From Lepeophtheirus salmonis (lineage: Eukaryota; Arthropoda; Copepoda; Siphonostomatoida; Caligidae): a stretch of 64,000 nucleotides of DNA. Every line of letters starts with the position of its first letter. The stretch's first letter is position 1. Below are positions 53,961 to 64,000 of this stretch, one piece after another. A program made the position numbers and the translations under genes. The notes under the pieces are model-generated. The model was not told the DNA's origin and did not search any database. It saw only the letters and a program-made list of their open reading frames with translations. The stretch is taken from assembly GCF_016086655.4 (NCBI RefSeq), contig NC_052140.2:22382001-22446000 (forward strand), given 5' to 3'.

Positions 53961-54559
53961 GACATTATCACACATTGTAGCATAAACTGAAGTAATGTAA
54001 TTTTGGGGACCTTGTGTTCATATATTTATCGAATGAAATGGATAAATTTACAAACAAAAAATTCAAAAATCTTTATGAAATGGTAGTACAAATGAAAAAA
54101 GACTTATCTCTAAATTGAATATAATTTGATGTAAAATAAAATATCTAAAAAACCCGAGGAAAGCCTAATTTTTTTATGTCTTAGAAAAGTTGTATTTTTC
54201 ATTATCAGGGAATTAGTAGTAATCAACTTGAAAGGAACTCTATCTTGCCTCTTGAGGTACTAAAGATTCATTTAGATTGGGACTTTGCTTCAAATTTAGT
54301 AAAATAACTATGTTGCTTTTTTTCTCATTTTTTTTATCAGCTTTCGACAAAAAGAACTATAAAAAAAACCCACATTTTTTTACCATTAAATGGCATTTTC
54401 TTCGGATTGAACAATCTCACATGACAAATGAGCCCATCTTTGAAATTAACATAAGATTCCGCAGAGAACATATTTATTTTTATAAGGACTATTGATCTTA
54501 CTACAAAGTTGTCTGACATCCATTTGTACCACTGAGAATTTTATAATGTCCTAGATTCT
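53961..54559. other. Non-coding stretch
   Basis: 72-codon frame at 54277-54495 has no family features. Confidence 0.35.
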
Positions 54560-55042
54560 CCACCCCCTAAACATCCCACAAATCACATCAAAAAAGAGTT
54601 GAAAAGAGTCTGGCAACGGAGGAGATGAGCTTCTTTCATTTTTGGTGTCAAAAGTGGCCTAGTCCACAAACTTTTTTGATAGCTCTATGGACATTCTTGT
54701 GTGAAATCCCGAGATCTCTTGTATGGGCATTCATGGACTTGAGGAGATTGACCTGGGCTGTTTTTTCATTAACTCCTCCGGATACACTTTGGCCTTTTTG
54801 ACTGAGTCATTCTTACTCTCCAACGTTTCGGTCTTATTGACGGTGTAGAAGGTGGTCCTGGAGACGCCGGGCTGCTTGGAGGGGGCGAATGGAAATTTGC
54901 CGATCACGTTGAATTGTCATTTTCTCGACTTGTATGTAACCTAGAAAGCTAGATTTGTGTTGTTTTGTAAGTAATTGTTTATGCTTTGATACATGGAAAT
55001 ATAAATTAATTTCAATCACTCAACCCTCATTAATTATAGAAA
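54560..55042 (-). mobile_element. Deleted mariner, GDYID-tail type, copy 3 (N-terminal part)
   Basis: The minus strand from about 54918 reads MTIQRDRQISIRPLQAARRL in a shifted frame, KKAKVYPEELMKK, then VNLLKSMNAHTRDLGISHKN and VHRAIKKV (54660-54760), and SSVARLFSTLF at about 54600. Intact relatives: NPLKSMRxHARDLGISHxTVxRAVKK. Stops soon after, with no catalytic region. The 5' non-coding part (54920-55042) matches 30045-30165 and 59735-59860. Confidence 0.72.
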
Positions 55043-56879
55043 TGGTAACTGTTCACATAAAAAGGTAAGAAAATAAAAATTCTTAAAACTTCCAATTGGA
55101 AATCCTCAAAAAACTGATTTGTTAGTGGGGAAAAAATAATTATAGATTCGTTGTCAGACCGTCAAGACTACTCGAATAGATATGGAACAAGATTTGTTCG
55201 GTATATCGTTACCATAGTGGTAACTGTGTTTTTTAAACGGTACTTAATAAAACAGCTATTGGAACGGGTCTAGAAACTGTATGACGTCATGAAAAAGTTG
55301 ACACACGGATGACATAACGCCTCCTCAAATGTATTTTCCTCACCCATTGTTTTTTATTAAAAAAAAGTCATCCAATTTTTGACAATTGCACATTGCTTTT
55401 AACTACACTTTTGATAAATACTTTTTGTTCAAAAAGTATCAAAATACTGGAACAAAAATGATGGTAAAAAAAGTATAATATAAACCCTTTTTACTGCCCA
55501 GCTCTGTTGAAATCAACAGATTTTTTGGGTTGACGCATGTAATTACAATATAAGATAATTGCAAAAGTGTATTTTGACAATAAGGATATATAGAAATATC
55601 AGTATCAATGTTTTCCATCTCAAAACGTATAAAAGTAAATCCTAAATATATATTTATGTATATGTTTCAAAGTAAAGAATCTGGTTTCCTCTGCGGGAAT
55701 CCATCCAAAAGAAGAAAACTATAAATAAAAATTTAAACATTTTTGTAAAAAAAAAAATTCTTCAAATATCTTAGATAAGGCATCTTTTGAGTGTGCCTTA
55801 CTCGTTCCCTGCATGTTTTTCTTATTATTCTTCTTCTACATTCTCTCCTAATGCAGAGGTGGATTATTGATCAAGATTAGTCAACAGAGTTAATACTCAA
55901 CTGTACCCATGTAAATCCCCCCAAGAGATTTAGGGTATTGTGAAATTATTCAAATTCTTTTTGTATGTATAATGGAAATAAACAAATATTATAGAGAAGT
56001 TTCATTGACGTCATACATTGCATCGTAATTAAAGGAAATGCAATATATGCACGTCTAAAATATGCGAGTTAACACAACAAACGGTTATCAAATCAGCCAA
56101 CTATATTTAAGGTTTTATAGCTTGAGGGGTTTAATTTTATAGGTCCCCTTAATATTAGCGATGGAACGAGTCAAAAAATAAAACAAAAACAGATGTTGAT
56201 TCGGATTCTTCAATATATTGAATAATAGTTAAAAAATACAATTTTGCTATAAAATTTCTAAGAATTACAATTGATAAAATAAAGCCCCTTACTTTATTTA
56301 ATGTAAATATTATTTAAATTAAACAGCTAAACACGCTTGTTGCTAAACCTCACCTAGGCTCAAATTCAATATTTACCTCAGCAAGTAAGTTGAACAAAGG
56401 TTATGTTTTTTCCAAGGGTTACAGATCCAGATCCAAGACGATTCCTCTGCCCGGCGATATTTTCCCAAGGCGAATTTTCCCAGGGCTAGTTATCCCACGG
56501 CAAGCTTCCTTTTACAAAACTAATTGCCCTAAAATAACAATATCTGCACTGACCGTGTTCACGTTAAGTTTGTATTCCATTTGAGTCTTCCCAGTTTTCG
56601 AGCATTTTTTATCATAAATTATTTTATTACAATATTTAAAATTATAAGGCTGGAGTAATAAATTCACAGTGTCGTCACAGAATCTTGACGGATATATTTA
56701 ATTATATCCGTCTTCTTTTTTTTTTTCTTTTTTTCAAATCTTTTTTATTTATTTTAAACCATAAACCTTTCTTTTTGAAAATAAGGAGCATGATTTTTCG
56801 ATTTTTCTTTAGAAAATAAAACTTTTATAAGATAATTATATAAATTTCTCAATTTTGGAATGAAGGCTACTGTATAGTC
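55043..56879. other. Non-coding stretch
   Basis: TGACGTCA at 55282-55289 and 56006-56013. T-rich tracts near 56715. A 64-codon frame at 56390-56584 is not convincing. Confidence 0.4.
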
Positions 56880-57240
56880 TCTGGGCGTACGGGGAATGTG
56901 GGCTGAAGGGGCTGAAAGGAATTTGGTCTTTTTACTATATATTTTTTTGTATGGATGTAAAATTTTTACAGGAAAATTATTTCCTTAAAAAAGGGTCATT
57001 TGGGCATATTATGGAGTAGAGCGAAAAATTTCATATTTGAATTCCCCCCCCCCTCCCAAAAAAAACAATTTTCTATTGAAATTTTTTTCAACAAATTTTA
57101 ATTTTTGAATTTTTTTTTTTTTTGATATTTTTAATTTTTTGTGAGCAATTGTTTATTTTTGGAATATTTTACCAAGAATTTAACTCTGTGTGAATAACTT
57201 TGGAGTTTTGAATTTTTTTTTCAAAATTTTCCCCCAAGTA
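56880..57240 (-). mobile_element. AT-minisatellite element, partial
   Basis: Left end ctctgggcgtacggggaatg near 56879, then the usual ttggtctttttactat and AT units. It stops near 57240 without a recognisable right end. Confidence 0.55.
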
Positions 57241-57438
57241 CTCACAGAGTATGTTTGCCATATACGAGTACTTCACAACATTAAAATGAATTATATATAC
57301 AATACAACTAATATTGTTAATCATATTAAAATCCTCTAATGTATTTTAATCGATACTGTATTAAAATATTACTTTTGATAATAACTATAATTTTATATTT
57401 CTATATGATAGCCAAATTCTCTTTATGGCCAAAATATA

Positions 57439-58308
57439 CGAGGTGTATTCAAAAATTAAGGGGATTTTATATTATTTAGGAACAAATAATGATTTATTCA
57501 CCAATATTTATGATGTCCCCTTCAAAATAATCCCCCTCAGATACAATACACATATGCCAACGCATTTTCCAATCCTCGAAGCATTTCTCATAAGCACTTT
57601 TCGGTGTAGGCATGAGCTTTACCAGCGATGCAGTCTTTATCACCTCAATTGACGCAAATCGCCATCCTTTCATATATCTTTTCAGTTTTGGGAACCAAAA
57701 AAAGTCACATGGGCCGAAATCCAGTGAATATCGCGGCTGAGGCATGACTGTGGTGTTGTTTCTGGCCAACAAAAATACGATGATTATCTTGGTCAAGATT
57801 ATGCAGTTTCGGAAGAAACTTCACTGATACTCGTCTCATGCCCCAAGCGTTAGTGATCCAACGGTTTTGAAAAACAATTTTATTCACTGCTTCAACGTTT
57901 GCATCTGTTGTTGACGTGCTTGGGCATACAGAGCGAGGATCGTCATTGGCATCTTCCCAGCCATTTTGGAAGTGTTTGGGCCACTTGTAAACATTTTTTT
58001 TATTACTGAGAAGAGTTTCACTCTATGCCCTTGTCAACATTTCAAGTGTTTCAGAGACCTTAATTTCATTTTTAAACAGAAAATTTGAATCAAATTATTT
58101 GATCCATTTTTTTAAATAGGAAATAATCGCCGAAACCGCAAAATACTTCTAACCGTTCCGCTTCCCACAAACAAACTAAACATATTATATAGCTGAAAGA
58201 GTAAATATATATTCGTGGTGAGTTTACTAACATTAAAGATTTGAGGATATTTAATGTACCTTGCCTGCAAAAATTTGAAGAATCGTCTTACTTTTAGATC
58301 ACAGCTCG
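57439..58308 (-). mobile_element. Deleted irritans-like mariner, D34D type, copy 2 of 2
   Basis: 870 bp, TA on both sides (57437-57438 and 58309-58310). Inverted ends CGAGGTGTATTCAAAAATTA and (from 58308, inverted) CGAGCTGTGATCTAAAAGTA. On the minus strand: EIKVSETLEMLTRA, NVYKWPKHFQNGWEDANDDP and RSVCPSTSTTDANVE, then MRRVSVKFLPKLHNLD. The deletion joint leads to IIVFLLARNNTTVMPQPRYS and LDFGPCDFFWFPKLKRYMKG with catalytic Asp 3, and finally CFEDWKMRWHMCIVSEGDYF and EGDIINIGE with a stop near 57494. Same joint as the copy at 2717. Confidence 0.85.
57494..58110 (-). pseudogene. Mariner transposase of the 57439 element
   Basis: The last 100 codons (57494-57796) are a single open frame starting MTKIIIVFLLARNN; the upstream half is in other frames with stops. 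The motif YSLDFGPCDFF has Leu for the usual Pro before the first Asp but keeps the catalytic Asp of CDFF. Asp 1 (GDEKW) and Asp 2 (HDNAPAH) are deleted. C-terminal WxxCIVSEGDYFEGD is intact. Of the catalytic fragments here, this is among the least decayed. Confidence 0.8.
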
Positions 58309-59410
58309 TATATATATACCTATACTAGAGTAGGGTGGCTTGGTGTTGCCTGGGAAATGAAGAAATTAGAATTATTCTGCTTACCTAATATAGAACAAAA
58401 AATTTGGAGTGTAAAATTTTATGAATTATTCTCTCTGCATGTTGTTGTTGGTTTGAATCTTTGGATCCATTTATCATAAGAAGATGAAGTTGGTTTGTCC
58501 GTGTTGCCTGGGAATTATGATTATCTCTTTATAAAAGAGCATATTCCCACAATGAATTATTATTAAACTTCTTTACACAGCAAAATGGGCATTCTGCACG
58601 TTTATATTTTTATAAAATTTACTTTCAACTTCCATGGCAACGGATAATTTACAATAAGTAAACCATTTGTTAGAAATTTACTACTAAAAGCTTCAATAAC
58701 TTCCTGTATATTTCAGATATAGACATCCTCAATAGTTTACCATTTTTCTTCGTATGAAGAAACCAAGTTTTCAGTCTTGATTGTTCAGGAACTTTTAAAA
58801 TGGCCGACATTAACAATGCTGACGTCACGTAAAAACGCTCTATAGTACATGAATTGATACTTTCACTTCAACATAAAAACATGACGACAAAGATCTCTTT
58901 CAATTAATGTATTAAATATTTAAAATTTGTTTTTTGTTATTTTGCAAAATTATGTTGCAATTCATGTGATTCATTATAGAGTCTATAATATTTGTGTCAA
59001 CACTCCTGTGGAAAAGAAATGACACAGAAAAATAATATTTAGACCCATGATCTATGTTAGTGATGTATGGGATTTATGTATTCAAAAATATACATATGAA
59101 TACATATTTGTTTGCTTGAAAGCATGCAAGAAATTGCAAAACAAATACGTTACTAACAAAAAAAATAATTATTTTATCAACAAAGATGGGCAAAATGTTG
59201 AGAAAAAGATCAGTTTTAAGACTAAATAAAGGAAAAACTATTTTATAGTGTTATAAACTTCTGTTGCCTGTCAACAGAAAAGCAACCTAGGATTATTTTT
59301 CTCGAATTGGAGTAGGGAATCCATTTGTACACTACGACAAAGTATCATTCATTCATATCAACAAATCAAGCTGATTAACTTTTAGGTGTGATATTATTTG
59401 AAAGTGGGTA
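58309..59410. other. Non-coding stretch
   Basis: A direct duplication: ggtgttgcctgggaaatga (58341) and cgtgttgcctgggaattatga (58500), about 160 bp apart. Also the third 50-bp TGACGTCA repeat at 58790. Confidence 0.45.
58790..58843 (+). repeat. 50-bp conserved repeat with TGACGTCA, copy 3 of 3
   Basis: aacttttaaaatggccgaca, ttaacaatgctgacgtcacg, taaaaacgctctat; octamer at 58820-58827. Confidence 0.65.
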
Positions 59411-59890
59411 CTGAATGGTATATTAAAATTTGAGCTCTCTTAATCATTGATTTAGCTACCCATAGTGGCAATGGTAGCTTCCAGGTGGTGGTGGTGGAAG
59501 GCCTGGCACCCGCTGCAGATGTAGTCCTCTGTCATAGCGTCCGAGTGCTTGCTGACAGTGGCTATGAGGGCCTTGGTGCTTGGATGACGGTCACTGCAGG
59601 CCTTTCTCTCGACATGAACTAAAAGGTGGGCCCTCATGGAAATGAGGGGATTGGCCTTGACTATTTTCTTTACCTCCTCCGTCTCCTTTTTGGCCTTTTT
59701 GAATGGAAATTAGTCGATCATGTTCAAGTGTCAATTTCTCGACATCTACGTAATCTAAAGAGCTCTGGTTTGGTTTGTTTTATAACTAATACTTTATTCT
59801 TTAATATATCGAAATATGAACTAATTTAAATTGTTCAACGTTCATTAATTATTGAATTAGTTAATGTTCCGATTTCAATGTACCACCCTG
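59411..59890 (-). mobile_element. Deleted mariner, GDYID-tail type, copy 4 (480 bp, both ends)
   Basis: Ends CTGAATGGTATATTAAAATT at 59411 and (from 59890, inverted) CAGGGTGGTACATTGAAATC, TA on both sides. On the minus strand: start region near 59735, FKKAKKETEEVKKIVKANPL then ISMRAHLLVHVERKACSDRH, PSTKALIATVSKHSDAMTED, YICSGCQAFHHHHLEATIAT and MGS, stop at 59452. The deletion runs from the second HTH (NPLISMRAH) directly to the tail (HVERKAC), all in one frame. The tail SGCQAFxxxLEAxIATxG is the family signature. Confidence 0.85.
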
Positions 59891-60393
59891 TATAATTTGA
59901 TTCATACCGTACCCAGGTACTTTGAATCTGGTTCCAAGTCCAATATCTGGCGTTAGTACACATAAAAACATTCCCGGACTCTTGAATTGTTTAACAGCTT
60001 TATTATTTCGCAGCAAATTAATAAAGTGTTTATTTCAACTTTGTTCATTTAATATTCAACAAATTGAATTGACAATTTTAATGTATCATATGTTTCAAAA
60101 GCAATAAATCTTTATGAGGGGTACAAACAGTTCTATTAGTGAAAGTTAATAAATAATCATTTGAGTGAAATGAAATTGAATTATGTAGGAGGCATCATGT
60201 ATTCATTGCGAGTTCATCAAATTTTATTGCTTCCGTCCTTAAGAATTAATTTGATTAATTTATCTAATCTTGGAATACATTAGACGTACATAGTCTAATG
60301 TAGGGTAGACTGGGTAGAATTGCTACATATCCTTTTTCTCAAAACATTAATAAAGCTTAAGCAATAATTATAAGACGACAAATTGTATAATAT
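59891..60393. other. Non-coding stretch
   Basis: A 9-bp hairpin acattagac/gtctaatgt at 60277-60301. No gene. Confidence 0.35.
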
Positions 60394-60603
60394 CAGGGAC
60401 TTCCGCAGGGGATGGGTTGGGTGGGTTGTAATCCCCCTCTAAATTAAGGAACTGTTGCTTTTTACTTGAAAATGATATCGTCATTTCGGCAAATAATGCA
60501 GCAGAGTAAAAATTTATATTTAATTTTTTTTTTTTTTCAGCAAAATAATATTTGAAATATAATTTTTGAATTTTTTACAATTTTTTTTTTTTTTTTTTTT
60601 TTT
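60394..60603 (-). mobile_element. AT-minisatellite element, truncated
   Basis: Left end CAGGGACTTCCGCAGGGGAT at 60394, then the stem gggtgggttgtaatccccct and ctaaattaaggaac. The body is short and ends in a T tract (60577-60603) that abuts a mariner coding sequence broken at 60604. No right end. Confidence 0.65.
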
Positions 60604-61210
60604 TCAAATTAATATGAGCCTTGTATCTGTAGGATATGTGGGTTCCAGCCATGGCATCACAATATTCTTAAGAAGGTTAACGTTGACTGAGGAGTTCAAC
60701 TTGAGACCGTTGTCTAAAATGTGAGCCGGTATCACATTCCAGTCACTGGAGATCAAGCCAAACGTCATTATCTTGGACAAGAACTTGGTTACTTCCATCT
60801 TCTGCCAGCCAACGGTCATTCTCTGGGTTATAGGAAATGGCGAAGGTGAAGTTTGAATCATCACTTAATAGCTTTAGGATGCCTGGATATAATTTACAAA
60901 TTTGGTGGAGTTTCTTGCCTCTTTGCAACGTCATGTCCTTTATCCTCCTAGTAAGAAGGTGACGCCATCCCTTAGTATATGACTTCATGCCAAAGTGGTC
61001 TTTGATGACCCTGGCCACCGACTTCCTACTGATGAACCTCCTCGAAGCATGGAGCAGCCATTGAGATGCCAGGATTTGCTTTGAATGAACTCTTGAGCAC
61101 AGCCAGCAAGTGGTCTGTTCATGTTAAAATTAGGTCGAACTATACCGGAGTACTTGAGCAAAAACAAAGTGTGTCGCAACTGTCTCCATACAGCATGCTG
61201 CAACAAATTG
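60604..61210 (-). pseudogene. Mariner transposase, N-terminal and first catalytic part
   Basis: Reading the minus strand: LKSSFKANPGISMA (about 61040-61095), SRKSVARVIKDHFGMKSYTK (second HTH), GWRHLLTRRIKDM, LQRGKKLHQICK, HPGIL-like YPGILKLLSDDSNFTFAISY with catalytic Asp 1 (family SDESNFTVD), NPENDRWLAEDG, then KIMTFGLISSDWNVIPAHIL, DNGLKLNSSVNVNLLKNIVM and PWLEP. It breaks off just before catalytic Asp 2, exactly at the T tract of the neighbouring element. About three frameshifts. Confidence 0.83.
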
Positions 61211-61299
61211 TTCCCCAGTCATGTCCATACATGATCTTTATCCGAATCCGAATAGTCCATAAATCCATTGAAAAGGGATCTATGAATAGAACACATCAT

Positions 61300-62293
61300 T
61301 GATAAGTGACATTGTAACTCTAAGTAAGATAAATACTTCGCAACAGATGTTTTTGAATGTATTCACCTATGTTTCATCTGTCTGGGATTAGCTGTTAAAT
61401 ATTATTCCCCTGGCTATAACATGTCCTTTTATGTTTTTACAACATGATGAAGGATCCTGTAATTGCAATTTGAATTACTATCAAATTAAAAGCATTCTTC
61501 TAAGGAGTGGAGTAAACAGATTGAACGATATTCTTCAGCATATTTAAGCGGGATATTCAATAATGTATTTATTTGTGACTATGATTCACATTCAAGAACA
61601 AACAAACAAAGGGGGGTATTGGACAAGTTGTGCTGTGTCCATAAAGATCTATATTAGTGGTTCCCAAACCTGTGGATCAAGGCCAAGGAATTCCGATATC
61701 TAGCTTTAATTTCAACCCAGCAATCGGTCTGATATGGTTTGCCACCTGTTTTTCTGCATAATCCGGTATGCATGTTTGCTGGAAATCGCCATGCCGTAAT
61801 TTGCTCCGGTATAATGCTTCAATAACGTATTAATTGTATGCATCATAGCTAAATATTGTGGGTTTTTGTATGTTTAGAAACAAAAAGAAGGAAAGTATAT
61901 TGCTCTTTGTAATAATCAACCTCTTTTACGTATTATTTCTGCTTCAAATACTAATGGCAAAACCTGATTGACTTTGTACAATAGAGCCTTAAAGAATCTA
62001 TGTGAAGTCATGTGCTACAATTAATATCACATCTACAGGGACAACATTTTTGACGTGAAATGAAAAAGTTTTTCATTGAAAAACTTGCGTAGAGTAAGGG
62101 TTTCCATCTGGAACTGCTACTGATATTAGCTTTAAAATTTTTCTGGAATTAAATGACAAAAAATTACCAAAGATGAAATTTAGTTGGAAAATTTTAAGTG
62201 TTTAAGTTATGAGGATAATTAATAGGTACGACCATAATACGACAAGCTTATTGGCGCGTTTCGTCACCTTGTTAATTACTTTAGTGCCATGTC
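61300..62293. other. Non-coding stretch
   Basis: Nothing recognised. Confidence 0.35.
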
Positions 62294-62822
62294 CAGGGTG
62301 TCTGTAAGGAATGGCCTGGAGGGGTCGTAGCCTCCCCCCACCATTAAGGAATTTTTCCTTTAAAATCAAAAAAGTTATTCAGAATAAAAAAATTTATGCA
62401 AAACAAAAGGTAAAAATGTTTTTCGAAAAAAATTTGAAATTTAATTTTTGAAATTTTTTTTTTCAAAAAATTGAACTTATATTTGGTTTTTTTTTCTGAA
62501 AATTAATATTAGAAATTAATTTTTTAGTGAACAATTGTGGATTTTAAAAAAAAACCCGAATATTCAATTTTTTTTGTGAATAGTAATGGATTTTTGAAAA
62601 AATTTAATTTATGATTTTTTTTGTACACAACGGTGAATTTGACATTATTTTGTTTTTTTGTGAATAACTAAAAAATTTAGGAAACGTTGTTTTTTTTTTT
62701 TTTTAAATACAATTTTTTGTGAATAGTAATGGATTTTAAATTTTTTTCCAAAAAAAATTAATGTCTGTGAGCTGCTATAGATTTTTAAATTTTTTTCAAA
62801 TTAAATTCTTACAGACACGTAT
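62294..62822 (-). mobile_element. AT-minisatellite element with co-varying ends
   Basis: Left end CAGGGTGTCTGTAAGGAAT with the G/C stem ctggaggggtcgtagcctcccccc. Right end ttcttacagacacgta near 62822. Both ends carry the same variant (TGTCTGTAAG), not the usual CGTCCGCAGG. Body: about 50-bp units (ttttttgtgaatagtaatgg). ATGTC precedes the left end. Confidence 0.78.
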
Positions 62823-62833
62823 ATTCAATGTCC

Positions 62834-63322
62834 AGGGCGTCAGCAACGGGTGGTATGGAGGGACTGTATCCCCCACCCCCGATTTTTTCTTCTATACTAG
62901 AATTTTCTTTCGTCAGAATGAAAAAAATTTACGCGAAAAAAGGTGTAAAAATAATTTTCGAAAAAATTCAATATTTGAAATTTTGATTCCAAAAACTTTC
63001 ATTTATATTTGAATTTTTTTTTTTCAAAAAAATAATATTTGAAATTTAATTATGGAAATTTTTTATGAATAGATTTGGATTTTTGAACTTTTTTTTTTTT
63101 TTAAATTAAATTTAGAAATTTTTTGTTAACAGCTGTAGATTTTTGAATTTTTTTTTCTTTTTGAATAGCTTTGGAAATTAAATTTTTGATATTTTTTATC
63201 CCAAAAATTTAGTTTGAATTTTTTGGATTTTTTTTTTAAACAATTCCAAAATTCCATGCACATATGCAAATCCCCCCCCCCCCAAATAACCCACAAAAAA
63301 ATATATAATCCTGATGCCTCTT
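62834..63322 (-). mobile_element. AT-minisatellite element, second of a tandem pair
   Basis: Left end CAGGGCGTCAGCAACGGGTG at 62834, preceded by ATGTC as is its neighbour; stem gtatggagggactgtatccccc. Body of about 50-bp units. Right end tataatcctgatgcctctta is degraded and ends near 63322. Confidence 0.72.
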
Positions 63323-63849
63323 AAAGACTCCCCCAACCAAATCCCCCTTCATCCTACTCTCTATTTTAAGAAATTCGGAGCAATTTACGAGGCTAATGAA
63401 CCAAGAAGTCTAACCGTATAAATAAATAACTTGTGTATGAAATGAAAAGAAAACTAAATAGAATCCCCTCATTATAGGTCCACTAATAAAATGTCAAAAT
63501 AATGGATAGAGATAACCTTTTGAGAAGAGGAATAAGAAAATCCCATGAAATATAGATGCACAATGTTTGTAGATCGGATTATCCAAGTCAAAATGGTTAC
63601 ATACACACCGACACATACAAAGATTAGTAAAATATCCAGCCTTACCGTTAGCATAAAATATACACTGTTTTTAGAGGAGACAGGGAACAGTTCCTAGACA
63701 CTTTGTTTTTGGCTCAATTACTCCGAGTAAATGACGCGGGAACCGTAGGGAAAAAGAAGCCATTGCCTCCCATTTTTTAGACTATTTTTGATAACTATAT
63801 TATAAAATCATAAGGTTGCGTGACTATAACTTCATCATCACATCATTTG
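63323..63849. other. Non-coding stretch
   Basis: Nothing recognised; a 60-codon minus frame at 63472-63654 looks random. Confidence 0.35.
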
Positions 63850-64000
63850 AGCATAGGGTCGCAAACATCAATTCCATCCAAAAGGTTCTTTTACATCAAT
63901 TCGTGTGGCAAATCCACATCGAGCTTCTCCTTAAAACCAGCCTTTTGTAAATGGTTCCAAACGGTTTTTTGGCTAATCTTCAGCTCCTGGGCAATTGAAT
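63850..64000 (-). pseudogene. Mariner transposase fragment, runs off the window
   Basis: The minus strand from the window end reads IAQELKISQKTVWNHLQKAG, FKEKLDVDLPHEL, a shift, then KNLLDGIDVCDPMLK and a stop near 63855. This is the second HTH and the region up to catalytic Asp 1 of the same type as 20427 and 37335. It is longer than those two, so it may be a fuller copy extending beyond 64000. Family form: ISQKTVWNHLHKAGFKKKLDVWVPHELTQKNLLDRIxxCDxLLK. Confidence 0.78.

Overview
This window reads as a transposon graveyard from an AT-rich eukaryotic genome. I found no intact gene, no host exon I could defend, no tRNA or rRNA, and no CRISPR array. The commonest content is dead mariner/Tc1 transposase of many unrelated lineages. 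The particular mariner C-termini seen here (catalytic block reading like WPPxSPDLNPLDY, ending in EGGYIE-type tails) are ones I associate with caligid copepods such as the salmon louse. The organism assignment is therefore an inference: arthropod, probably a parasitic copepod. The coding fragments are richer in G+C than the very AT-rich filler around them, which makes them easy to spot.

Layout. 1-9.7 kb: three copies of one deleted mariner (836, 1345, 4140), a second deleted mariner type (2717), the first AT-minisatellite element (5131), a mariner tail facing a mariner head across a hairpin (7.7-8.1 kb), and a 744-bp mariner (8733-9476) nested in an older dispersed repeat whose uninterrupted relative lies at 24.0-24.5 kb. 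12-21 kb: mariner relics (12156, 18260, 20427), a large AT-minisatellite element with a 110-bp higher-order array (13507), a degenerate 38-bp array and a 173-bp MITE with near-perfect 33-bp ends (16809). 22-31 kb: mariner, Tc1 and hAT transposase relics plus two AT-minisatellite elements. 32-37.6 kb: a Transib-like (RAG1-related) transposase relic, mariner pieces, and an 860-bp element with about 140-bp inverted ends (35625-36484). 38-51 kb: more AT-minisatellite elements, a tail-to-tail double mariner with a MITE inside it (40516-41643), and a 50-bp tandem array split by an insertion (46310-47170). 51-64 kb: further mariner relics on both strands and a tandem pair of AT-minisatellite elements (62294, 62834).

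The most interesting theme is a family of about 13 elements of 0.3-1.1 kb. Their ends are inverted copies of CAGGGGCGTCYGCAGG, and their bodies are almost entirely a degenerate, roughly 50-bp AT-rich minisatellite. I do not recognise this as a named family. It looks like a non-autonomous DNA transposon, possibly hAT-like, that carries and spreads satellite-like DNA. A second theme is that several mariner types occur as copies sharing the same internal deletion, so the deleted forms, not the full elements, were mobilised.

Nothing here forms an operon or a working pathway. Interactions are those of insertion and nesting. All homology calls come from reading translations by eye; boundaries without visible terminal repeats are approximate.
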